In this document: piece by piece, positions 1 to 5,258 of the stretch
How positions within the stretch are numbered: the first letter of the stretch is position 1
Layout of the letters: each line of letters starts with the position of its first letter
Assembly (NCBI GenBank): GCA_020050175.1
Contig: JAGVKY010000174.1
Span: forward strand, 1-9,644
Source: Parachlamydiales bacterium
GTDB lineage: Bacteria; Chlamydiota; Chlamydiia; Chlamydiales; JAJFMK01
Reading direction: 5' to 3'
Length of the DNA stretch: 9,644 bases
Position numbers and translations under genes: made by a program
The notes under the pieces: model-generated
The model's database searches: none
The model's input: the letters and a program-made list of their open reading frames with translations, nothing else
What the model was told of the DNA's origin: nothing

Positions 1-1443
1 AGCGGGTTCGATAGAGATAAAATCCCCTTCGACAGACAACCTTAATCCAAACTTTCTTAGAGGGGACTCTGTGGAGAAAAACCCGCCGACTTGGATCAGG
101 AGATCGTGATTATCCCGAATAAAAGATTCGATTTGTTCTTTTGAAACAGTTCGACCAGCAAAAGGGTGATTTCTTCCCATTGGCCCCTCGCGAGGAAAAA
201 AGCCTTCGCCCTCTAGATAGAGCCACCCTCCACAATCGATCCATCCCTCTTCTTGTGAAGGATCGTAAGGGATAAAAAGAAGGTCGCCCTCTTTTGTCAG
301 CTCATAGCCCAAACGGCTTTCTCTTCTCAAAAGATGCGTGGTAAAACCCTTTTGGCGATTGAGCCAAACCCGTTTTTTCTGCACAAAATCGGCAATTTCT
401 TCCCTTGGAATTTCAAAAGGAGATTTTGGAAATTGAGCCTCGAGCAAAGGGATAAAGCCCCTCTCTTTTTGATAACCCCAAGAACCGTGGATCTGAATAT
501 CTCTCGGTTCATGGAGAAAAGTTTCAATGATAAGGGCCTCTTTTCCCCGCCAAGAGAGGTGGTAGGTAACAGGAATCTTTTCCTTTTCAAAAGGAAGTCC
601 AAGTTCTCCTAAAGAACCTTCTCTTAATTTTTGATCGAGTAAATGGGAAAGTTCTTCTTCTGACAATTCCCTAGAACCATGGATCAGGACCCCATTTTCT
701 TCATCGTAGTGATAATAAGAAGCCCCTTCCTCTTTCTCACCCACTAAGGGAAAGCCTTGAGGGAATTCTAAATGCAGCAAACTCTCAGGATCTGCCCCGC
801 TCTCCTCTTGCAAAAAGCACCACTTCATCAAATCTGAAAGAGGAGAAAGTTCAAGCAGGAGCGACGGGGGTGGTCGACCTTCGCGCCAAAGATCAAGCTC
901 CTCTTCGGACAGATTGGAAAATTTGATGGACGTCTCTTCGGTTTCTGCCCCAATACTGAAATAAATTTCTTTTAATTCTTCTTCTCCCGCTGGTTGTAGA
1001 GCTGTCGCTCGTAAAACTGTATTCCCCTCTCGATCAAAAAATGAAAGGGTCTTTTCCATCAGCTCCGGCCCTTTTGCAGCCCCCTCAATTTCTCCCCACA
1101 AATAGGCCCCTAGCTTATGCCAGCGGCTTTTTTCAAAACGGAGATGGATGGGTAGCGGAGAGTTATTGTAAATCCTTAAAAGAGAGGTTGCGAGATGCCA
1201 GCAACCATTAATGGCATCCCCTTGTGCGCAAGAACAAAAGGCATCTTCGACTCCTCCCGTTTGCTGGAATTGTAAAAAAGTCCAAGCGGGTTCAGCCAAG
1301 GAGGGATCGACAACCTTTAATTGGTAGGTCGCGTGAGAAAAAGCGATAGGGGTCACAGCCCCTTGCTTAAAAGCTCGTTCCGCCTCTTTTTTAAAGACGG
1401 ATAGGGGAGTGCCCTTCAAAGAATCAAAGGTTTTTGAAGGCAT
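1..1443 (-). CDS. SWIM zinc-finger protein, probable SNF2-family helicase (N-terminal part; runs off left edge)
   Basis: An uninterrupted minus-strand frame of 481 codons runs from an ATG at 1443-1441 to the window edge; I checked every triplet and found no stop. Residues about 70-83 read C-x-C-x8-C-x-H (Cys70, Cys72, Cys81, His83), the SWIM zinc-chelating signature. SWIM modules occur at the N terminus of bacterial SWI2/SNF2 ATPases, including chlamydial ones, followed by a long acidic associated region and then the two RecA-like helicase lobes. The visible remainder (about residues 90-481) is rich in Glu, Leu and aromatic residues, as in that associated region. No Walker A or DEAH motif is in view, so the helicase assignment is inference. 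Likely role: ATP-dependent remodelling of protein-DNA or polymerase-DNA complexes. It starts 35 bp after the ald stop on the same strand, so co-transcription is plausible. No strong ribosome binding site is seen; a short palindrome lies just before the ATG. Alternative: another SWIM-containing protein. Confidence 0.72.
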   Translation of the reverse strand, partial: MPSKTFDSLKGTPLSVFKKEAERAFKQGAVTPIAFSHATYQLKVVDPSLAEPAWTFLQFQQTGGVEDAFCSCAQGDAINGCWHLATSLLRIYNNSPLPIHLRFEKSRWHKLGAYLWGEIEGAAKGPELMEKTLSFFDREGNTVLRATALQPAGEEELKEIYFSIGAETEETSIKFSNLSEEELDLWREGRPPPSLLLELSPLSDLMKWCFLQEESGADPESLLHLEFPQGFPLVGEKEEGASYYHYDEENGVLIHGSRELSEEELSHLLDQKLREGSLGELGLPFEKEKIPVTYHLSWRGKEALIIETFLHEPRDIQIHGSWGYQKERGFIPLLEAQFPKSPFEIPREEIADFVQKKRVWLNRQKGFTTHLLRRESRLGYELTKEGDLLFIPYDPSQEEGWIDCGGWLYLEGEGFFPREGPMGRNHPFAGRTVSKEQIESFIRDNHDLLIQVGGFFSTESPLRKFGLRLSVEGDFISIEPA

Positions 1444-1445
1444 AC

Positions 1446-1462
1446 AGGCTCAACTTGAGCCT
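1446..1462. repeat. 17-nt inverted repeat upstream of the SWIM/SNF2 start
   Basis: Two perfect 8-nt arms (1446-1453 and 1455-1462) flank a single central base. The element lies in the 35-bp gap between the ald stop and the downstream minus-strand start codon, 2 nt before that ATG. With a 3-nt loop it would make a 7-bp GC-containing hairpin at the ribosome-loading site. No T-run follows on either strand, so it does not look like an intrinsic terminator. A role in translation control or as a protein-binding dyad is inference. Confidence 0.45.
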
Positions 1463-1478
1463 ATCAAGAAATAATTTG

Positions 1479-2588
1479 TTATGCGATCTCGTTGAATGGA
1501 GTGTAGGCATAGCCGAGATCATGGGCCACGTGAGAGTTAGTCACTTTACCTAAACAGACATTAAGTCCTTCTTGCAGATGCTTGTTCTCAGCCAACGCTT
1601 TTCTCCACCCTTTATTCGCAATTTCGAGTGCATAGCGTTCAGTTGCATTGGTTAGGGCGAGAGTCGCCGTCCTTGCAGCAGCACCTGGCATGTTAGTCAC
1701 ACAGTAGTGGATAACACCGTCAACGACATAAATCGGATCAGCGTGTGTCGTAGGTCTTGAAGTCTCAGAGCATCCCCCTTGATCGATCGAAATATCGACA
1801 ATAACGGAACCTCTTTTCATTTTTTTGACCATTTCGCGTGTGATCAACCGAGGGGCTAATTTCCCTGGGACTAAGACAGCACCAACAACAAGGTCGGCAT
1901 CTTTGAGGGCCTCTTCGAGATTAGCTGTTGTAGAATAGAGAGTTTTGACTCTTCCGCCAAAAAGGAAATCGAGATCGCGGAGACGTTGTAAATTTTTATC
2001 TAAAACAGTGACATCAGCCCCTAAACCTAAGGCCATCCGAGCAGCTTCGGTTCCCGAAACACCCCCCCCAATCACGATCACATTCGCAGGGGCAACACTT
2101 GGGACGCCGCCGAGTAAAATTCCTTGGCCGCCATGGTTCATTTGTAAAGCAGTGGCTCCCATCTGGATAGATAAACGTCCAGCAATCTCACTCATCGGTG
2201 TTAAAAGAGGAAGACGTCCTTGAGGATCGGTGACGGTTTCATAGGCGATCCCAACTACTTTTTGCTCTAAAAGGTGCTTTGTTTGGATTGGATCGGGAGC
2301 TAAATGGAGGTAGCAGAAAAGAATTTGCCCCTCTTTCAGCAGAGGGAACTCTTCCAGTTGAGGCTCTTTTACCTTGATGATCATCTCGGCTTTATAAATC
2401 TCTTCGCGAGACGAAACGATCGTCGCCCCCGCTGCTGCATAGAGATCGTCACGGAATCCGATCGACTCGCCGGCCTTGGTCTCTACCATGACTTTATGAC
2501 CCGCCTCTACAAGCGACCTCACAAAAGAGGGTGTGACACCTACTCTATATTCGTGATTCTTGATCTCTTTCGGTACGCCGATAAGCAT
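1479..2588 (-). CDS. ald: alanine dehydrogenase
   Basis: Cytoplasmic NAD-dependent enzyme (EC 1.4.1.1) interconverting L-alanine and pyruvate plus ammonia. The 369-aa product has the usual family length and is collinear with well-studied alanine dehydrogenases: N-terminal MLIGVPKEIKNHEYRV with substrate-binding Arg15, Lys74 in the VKEP segment, catalytic His95 in YLHLAPD, Ser133 in TPMSEIAGR, a Rossmann GGGVSG loop at 174-179, acidic Asp197 at the end of the second strand (expected for NAD preference), and catalytic Asp269 in DISIDQGG. These match the Mycobacterium tuberculosis Lys75/His96/Asp270 set with a one-residue offset. The ATG is preceded by a GAGG ribosome binding site about 7 nt upstream on the minus strand. 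It is divergent from the ORF at 2648 with a strong palindrome between them, and the SWIM/SNF2 gene follows 35 bp downstream. In an intracellular bacterium it could let host alanine feed carbon metabolism. The gene is intact. Confidence 0.97.
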   Translation of the reverse strand: MLIGVPKEIKNHEYRVGVTPSFVRSLVEAGHKVMVETKAGESIGFRDDLYAAAGATIVSSREEIYKAEMIIKVKEPQLEEFPLLKEGQILFCYLHLAPDPIQTKHLLEQKVVGIAYETVTDPQGRLPLLTPMSEIAGRLSIQMGATALQMNHGGQGILLGGVPSVAPANVIVIGGGVSGTEAARMALGLGADVTVLDKNLQRLRDLDFLFGGRVKTLYSTTANLEEALKDADLVVGAVLVPGKLAPRLITREMVKKMKRGSVIVDISIDQGGCSETSRPTTHADPIYVVDGVIHYCVTNMPGAAARTATLALTNATERYALEIANKGWRKALAENKHLQEGLNVCLGKVTNSHVAHDLGYAYTPFNEIA

Positions 2589-2610
2589 GGTTGCCTCATT
2601 TGAAAGGGGA

Positions 2611-2641
2611 AGATCATAACACTATTTTAGTGTTATGATCT
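2611..2641. promoter_or_regulatory. perfect palindrome in the ald / 96-aa ORF divergent intergenic region
   Basis: Two perfectly complementary 14-nt arms (2611-2624 and 2628-2641) surround a TTT centre. It fills half of the 59-bp gap between the divergent starts at 2588 and 2648. Each arm carries a TATGAT hexamer, one per strand, both pointing outward toward the adjacent gene, similar to a -10 element; no convincing -35 partner was found. The position suggests an operator for a dimeric regulator controlling ald and its divergent neighbour, or an overlapping divergent promoter. A terminator is unlikely because both flanking genes point away. The structure is directly visible; the function is inferred. 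Confidence 0.6.
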
Positions 2642-2647
2642 ATCGCT

Positions 2648-2938
2648 ATGTCCTCTAAAAGAATTGCCCCTTCAGAATTCTTCCCAATTATCCCTCTCCC
2701 TGGGGCCCCAATCCCCCCCAAAAAAGTTTACCCAAGACTCTTGCTTAGAACTTTGGTGATCACCTCTCTTGCCCACATGAATATTCAAGCGATGCAACTC
2801 GCTCTTCAAGGCGTGCCTCCCGAACTAAGAGAGAAAACTATTTCTGTTGCTCTTTCCTTTGTCCCCTACCTTGTTTTATTTGAACTCGCCGTCTCCTATT
2901 ACTTGGCCATTCAAATGAGAACAGACTATTTATTCTAA
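2648..2938 (+). CDS. small hypothetical protein, possibly membrane-associated
   Basis: A 96-codon ORF starting 6 nt after the palindrome, divergent from ald. I do not recognise a family. The N terminus is Pro-rich (about residues 8-28, containing PIIPLPGAPIPP). Two hydrophobic stretches follow, a weak one at about 32-53 and a stronger one at about 65-88, so one or two membrane helices are possible. Codon choice looks like that of the neighbouring genes (mixed, with many CTC, CTT, GCC and ATC codons), which favours a real gene. No Shine-Dalgarno sequence is visible before the ATG and the palindrome occupies the leader, so either the start is unusual or the true start is internal. An antisense ORF at 2838-3080 overlaps its end and is less convincing, having a basic, low-complexity composition. 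Confidence 0.5.
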   Translation: MSSKRIAPSEFFPIIPLPGAPIPPKKVYPRLLLRTLVITSLAHMNIQAMQLALQGVPPELREKTISVALSFVPYLVLFELAVSYYLAIQMRTDYLF

Positions 2939-3118
2939 CCAACAAACTTCGTTTAATTAAGCTTATTAAAAATCGAACTATCGTTTCTCTTGCTATGACT
3001 AGGGCCTTCGAAGTAAAGTTAGCACTTTTGTTATTGTCGGAGGTCTCTTGGATCGGTGATCGGACTCTTTCACGAACCAAAACTCTCCCGCTCCATCTTG
3101 TACCCTGTTTAATATCGA
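2939..3118. other. intergenic stretch with no supported gene
   Basis: About 180 bp between the 96-aa ORF and the left copy of the 20-nt direct repeat. It begins AT-rich with a near-palindrome around 2954-2971 (TTAAT...ATTAA) but has no GC-rich stem with a T-run. I see no tRNA-like arms, no clear promoter and no convincing ORF. It may be decayed coding sequence, but I could not match it to anything in the window. Confidence 0.4.
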
Positions 3119-3138
3119 TTGATCAGAGTTTGATTCCT
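3119..3138 (+). repeat. 20-nt direct repeat, left copy
   Basis: The sequence ttgatcagagtttgattcct occurs here and again, without mismatch, at 5116-5135, about 2 kb away in the same orientation. In this copy it includes the last codons and stop of the minus-strand 69-aa ORF (Gly-Ile-Lys-Leu-stop). An exact 20-nt match inside a 10-kb window is very unlikely by chance. The two copies bracket the 69-aa ORF, the aroA remnant and the PPR-Smr gene. Confidence 0.85.
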
Positions 3139-3332
3139 TCAAGCAGGTAGGAATCGAGAGTGACAATTTCTCCATCAATCTTTAATTCTTTCATTCCTTC
3201 TTGAAGAGCTCCTTCTTCCCGTTCCATTGTTTGGGCATCTTGCATGTCTGAGGGGACCTGGAAGAACTTTTTATGTCCACGTGTTTGGGCTTTGCGAATA
3301 GATTGATCATGAACAGTTATTGAAAAGGTCAT
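3123..3332 (-). CDS. small hypothetical protein, 69 aa
   Basis: Minus-strand ORF with ATG at 3332-3330 and TGA at 3125-3123. No family recognised. The product is soluble and charged: basic in the first third (RKAQTRGHKK), acidic in the middle (MEREEGALQEG), ending in a short strand-like tail that contains LKIDGEIVTLD. It has no signal peptide and no membrane segment. The size and charge resemble many small antitoxin-like or orphan proteins, but there is no toxin partner beside it, so I do not assign that role. No clear ribosome binding site. Its last codons lie within the 20-nt direct repeat, and a second copy of that tail, without the rest of the gene, sits upstream of aroA, suggesting the ORF once existed in two copies. 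It could be spurious. Confidence 0.4.
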   Translation of the reverse strand: MTFSITVHDQSIRKAQTRGHKKFFQVPSDMQDAQTMEREEGALQEGMKELKIDGEIVTLDSYLLEGIKL

Positions 3333-3362
3333 TATGTATCATTGACAAAATCATATATTTAA

Positions 3363-3434
3363 TAAGAGTCGGATTCTTAATGTTGTGCCGTAAGGCAAGG
3401 AAAGGATTTCCTCTGGAGTACGACTATCTACTCC
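3363..3434. other. cluster of four consecutive small hairpins
   Basis: Four inverted repeats follow one another with short gaps: 3363-3369 with 3373-3379 (7 pairs including one G-T); TGCC/GGCA at 3386-3389 and 3394-3397 around a GTAA tetraloop; AGGAAA/TTTCCT at 3398-3403 and 3407-3412; GGAGTA/TACTCC at 3415-3420 and 3429-3434. The block ends directly at the decayed aroA fragment and does not appear upstream of the intact aroA. It could be a structured leader or small RNA, or the relic of a mobile element end. Each stem alone is unremarkable; the density is what stands out. Confidence 0.3.
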
Positions 3435-3435
3435 T

Positions 3436-3509
3436 AACTCAAGGAGGAGCTTGTTGTTCCCCCTTCTAAATTTCAAACGCTGAGAGCGATACTCTTTGCT
3501 GCAATGGCG
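3436..3509 (+). pseudogene. aroA 5' fragment (duplicate remnant)
   Basis: These 74 nt align without gaps to 5290-5363 inside the intact aroA, with about 8 differences by hand count, only 3 of them in the last 60 nt. In the aroA reading frame the fragment reads L-K-E-E-L-V-V-P-P-S-K-F-Q-T-L-R-A-I-L-F-A-A-M-A, versus L-R-G-E-L-V-V-P-P-S-K-S-Q-T-L-R-A-I-L-F-A-A-M-A in AroA. A TAA immediately precedes the block and there is no start codon at its head. Homology ends at 3509, so the piece covers only the first EPSP-synthase active-site motif (the Ser of Lys22-Ser23 is changed to Phe). It is a non-functional duplicate left of the PPR gene. Confidence 0.88.
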
Positions 3510-3549
3510 GCAAAAAGATGCTGTTTAAAAAAATATCTGTTTGTTTTTC

Positions 3550-3555
3550 TATAAT
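3550..3555 (+). promoter_or_regulatory. candidate -10 element for the PPR-Smr gene
   Basis: A perfect TATAAT lies 48 nt upstream of the PPR-Smr ATG, in a very AT-rich segment (about 3515-3603) that contrasts with the surrounding genes. No good TTGACA-like -35 is found at 16-18 nt spacing; the region there is A-rich. The implied leader is about 40 nt and has no Shine-Dalgarno sequence near the ATG. Confidence 0.4.
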
Positions 3556-3603
3556 AAGACTAAGATAAACTATTAATTGTATTAAAACGACACCATATTA
3601 ACT

Positions 3604-4437
3604 ATGAGCTATCCACTTAGACACACTCCAGATAGAGGATCTGAAGCCACCAGAAACCCTTCAGCTCCTGCAGGTCCAGTAATCTCAGATAATCGAAATC
3701 CTAGGGAATTAGTCCAAAGAATCATTAAATTAAAAAGGTCCTTAGAATTCAAAAAAGCTATTGGTCTTTTTGAGTCTTTTGAGGGAACCCAGAATGTTTT
3801 TACCTACACTGCTGCACTGTCATGTTATGCCCAGCTAAAATTACCACAGAAAGCTCTTGAAATTTTCAGGGAAATGCAACGAAACGGCATTGAAGCCAAT
3901 CAAATCACTTACAATACCCTTATAAATGTCTTTGCTCAATCAGGTCTGGTAAATGAGGCTTTTGCCATTTTCACCAAAATGCAACGAAACGGCATTGAAG
4001 CCAATAAAATCACCTACAATACCCTTATCAAGGTCTACGCTAAAGCAGGCCTGGGAGTAGAGGTTCTTGCAATTTACAAGCAAATGCAAAGCAAAGGGAT
4101 TGAAGCCGATCAAATCACTTACAATACCCTTATAAACGCCTTTGCTCAATTAGGTCTGGTAAATGAGGCTTTTGCCATTTTCACCGAAATGCAAAGCAAA
4201 GGGATTGAAGCGGATCGAATCACTTACAACACCTTTATAAACGCTTTTGCTAAAGAAGGTCTAGTAAATGAGGCTTTTGACATTTTCACCGACATGCAAA
4301 GCAAAGGGATTGAAGCGGATCGAATCACTTACACCTCCCTTATCAAAGCCTGTGCTCATGCAGGTAAGACAAAAGAGGCTTTTGCAATTTTCAAGGAAAT
4401 GCAAAGCAAAGGGATTGAAGCGGATCGAATCACTTAA
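3604..4437 (+). CDS. pentatricopeptide repeat protein, N-terminal part (277 aa before the stop)
   Basis: The part that would be translated as the gene stands. It contains the polar N terminus (Pro, Ser, Arg and Asn-rich, about residues 1-29, no signal peptide and no obvious amphipathic targeting helix), the degenerate repeat, and PPR repeats 1 to 6, ending two residues into repeat 7. Starting each motif one residue before the hydrophobic-Thr-Tyr triplet, positions 5 and 35 are T/N, N/N, N/D, N/D, N/D, T/D for repeats 1-6. Under the plant PPR code this favours A, C or U, U, U, U, G. Six repeats are fewer than usual for stable sequence-specific binding and the Smr domain is lost, so activity of this fragment is doubtful. 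ATG 3604 is the first in-frame start; no Shine-Dalgarno sequence precedes it. Confidence 0.7.
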   Translation: MSYPLRHTPDRGSEATRNPSAPAGPVISDNRNPRELVQRIIKLKRSLEFKKAIGLFESFEGTQNVFTYTAALSCYAQLKLPQKALEIFREMQRNGIEANQITYNTLINVFAQSGLVNEAFAIFTKMQRNGIEANKITYNTLIKVYAKAGLGVEVLAIYKQMQSKGIEADQITYNTLINAFAQLGLVNEAFAIFTEMQSKGIEADRITYNTFINAFAKEGLVNEAFDIFTDMQSKGIEADRITYTSLIKACAHAGKTKEAFAIFKEMQSKGIEADRIT

Positions 4438-4740
4438 ACCTCCCTTATCAACGCCTGTGCTCAAGCTGGCCAGGTAAATGAGGCTTTTGCCATTTTCACC
4501 GAAATGCAAAGCAATGGGATTGAACCGGATCGAATCACTTACAATATCCTTATAAACGCCTGTGCTCAAGGAGGTCTGGTGAATGAGGCTCTCGCAATTT
4601 TCAAGGAGATGCAAAGCAAAGGGGTTGAAGCCAATCAAATCACTTACAGCTCCCTTATCAACGCCTGTGCTCAGGGCAGATATGTCTCCGAAGCCTTATC
4701 GCTCCTAAACAAATTGAAGGAGACAGCACACGACCTAGAT
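3796..4740 (+). repeat. tandem array of nine 105-bp units encoding PPR motifs
   Basis: Nine contiguous 35-codon units without indels between units. Units 2 to 8 are strikingly similar at DNA level: long identical tracts such as atgcaaagcaaagggattga recur in most copies. Units 1 and 9 and the flanking degenerate motifs are more diverged. High DNA identity in the centre suggests recent expansion or homogenisation by unequal exchange. Repeat number may therefore vary between strains, and short-read assemblies may collapse it. Confidence 0.9.
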
Positions 4741-5106
4741 ATTCCCTATCAGATGATGATCGATCTTTATTTAAACACTGGGGATTATCAAAATGCAAAA
4801 GCTCTTTTCTTAGAGTTTGACGGGAGATTCTGGAAGTCTCTCTTCCACTTTAAAGAAGTAGCCAAAAAAACCATCTTTGATTGCCACTATCTCGCCGCTG
4901 GTGTTGCAATTCTTTTGATCGAAGAGTACTTAGATCGCGACGATATGCTGGAGATTATCACAGGAAGAGGCCTCCATTCAAAAAAAGATTCCCTACCAAT
5001 GAAAGATGTGATAACAATTTATTTTAAAAGAAGACCTGACATCCGGTTTACAGACCATCCTACTAATCCAGGACGCATCACCGCTGTTAGAGAGAAAGCA
5101 AAATAG
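4504..5106 (+). CDS. PPR-Smr protein, C-terminal part (200 aa after the stop)
   Basis: In the same frame as the upstream part. It carries the end of repeat 7, PPR repeats 8 and 9 (position 5/35 pairs N/N and S/D), a degenerate tenth motif, and the whole Smr domain at about residues 122-197 of this fragment. The Smr assignment rests on the FDCH motif at 125-128 (equivalent of LDLH), the TGRGLHS motif at 153-159 (equivalent of TGxGxHS), and the spacing and C-terminal RITAVREK strand typical of the fold. The ATG at 4504 is simply the next Met codon, 66 nt after the stop, with no ribosome binding site, so independent translation is weakly supported. The gene ends 9 nt before the right copy of the direct repeat. 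Confidence 0.6.
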   Translation: MQSNGIEPDRITYNILINACAQGGLVNEALAIFKEMQSKGVEANQITYSSLINACAQGRYVSEALSLLNKLKETAHDLDIPYQMMIDLYLNTGDYQNAKALFLEFDGRFWKSLFHFKEVAKKTIFDCHYLAAGVAILLIEEYLDRDDMLEIITGRGLHSKKDSLPMKDVITIYFKRRPDIRFTDHPTNPGRITAVREKAK

Positions 5107-5115
5107 CAGCAACCT

Positions 5116-5135
5116 TTGATCAGAGTTTGATTCCT
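5116..5135 (+). repeat. 20-nt direct repeat, right copy
   Basis: Exact copy of 3119-3138, 9 nt after the PPR-Smr stop. Read on the minus strand it again encodes Gly-Ile-Lys-Leu-stop, preceded here by a few unrelated codons and a TAG, so it looks like the residual tail of a lost copy of the 69-aa ORF. Recombination between the two copies would remove the 69-aa ORF, the aroA remnant and the PPR-Smr gene in one step and leave aroA intact. Confidence 0.85.
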
Positions 5136-5164
5136 ACACGCACTTTCTAGAAGACGAAGTTTAT

Positions 5165-5191
5165 CATGCCTATCTTGCGTAGCATGTTTTT
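5165..5191 (+). terminator. weak intrinsic terminator candidate after PPR-Smr
   Basis: CATGC-TA pairs with TA-GCATG (5165-5172 with 5180-5186, one bulged C) around a 7-nt loop, directly followed by five T (5187-5191). The stem is short. The position, downstream of the PPR-Smr stop and upstream of aroA, fits termination that insulates the aro cluster. Confidence 0.4.
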
Positions 5192-5258
5192 AATTGCATG
5201 AGGCCGCCTCCCTCCAGATCTCTTGTTTAATCTCTTGTAATCAGCAACACTACTGACT

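Larger units (their letters stand above)
3604..5106 (+). pseudogene. PPR-Smr protein gene interrupted by one in-frame stop (full extent)
   Basis: Frame 3604-5106 is continuous for 500 codons apart from TAA at 4435-4437 (codon 278). At that position every other well-conserved repeat has TAC (Tyr), so a single C-to-A change explains the stop. Domain order: low-complexity polar N terminus (1-29), a degenerate repeat (30-64), nine clear 35-residue PPR motifs (65-379) with the ITYNTLI...EAFAIFxxMQSKGIEAD pattern, a degenerate tenth (380 to about 414), then an Smr domain (about 422-497) with FDCH (Asp426, His428) and TGRGLHS (453-459). PPR arrays bind single-stranded RNA and Smr domains are nuclease-like, so the intact protein would be a sequence-specific RNA-binding or RNA-cleaving factor. 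PPR proteins are rare in bacteria and abundant in plant organelles, so acquisition from a eukaryote is plausible. Options: young pseudogene, stop-codon readthrough, two-part product, or sequencing error. Confidence 0.85.

Noticed and set aside
327..612. Two roughly 90-aa ORFs on opposite strands near the left edge.
   Set aside because: Both lie inside the 481-codon open minus-strand frame that carries the SWIM motif and are shadow frames.
2838..3080. 80-aa minus-strand ORF overlapping the end of the 96-aa ORF.
   Set aside because: Basic low-complexity composition, no ribosome binding site, overlap with a more plausible ORF.
3119..3138. The direct repeat contains AGAGTTTGAT, resembling the conserved 5' end of 16S rRNA.
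   Set aside because: Similarity stops after about 13 nt; no further 16S sequence follows and the same 20-mer lies at the tail of an ORF, so a short coincidence is more likely than an rRNA fragment.
3342..3347. TTGACA on the plus strand as a -35 element.
   Set aside because: No acceptable -10 hexamer at 16-18 nt spacing; the next TATAAT is about 200 nt away.
4261..4638. 125-aa minus-strand ORF opposite the PPR array.
   Set aside because: Its repeating protein pattern is a by-product of the tandem repeats on the plus strand; no start signal or family match.
3796..4740. Regularly spaced repeats considered as a CRISPR array.
   Set aside because: The 105-bp unit is an exact multiple of three, is translated as PPR motifs and has no variable spacers between short constant repeats.
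3119..5135. Segment considered as an insertion sequence or integrative element.
   Set aside because: No transposase or integrase ORF and no terminal inverted repeats; direct repeats of 20 nt are long for a target duplication and coincide with a gene tail.
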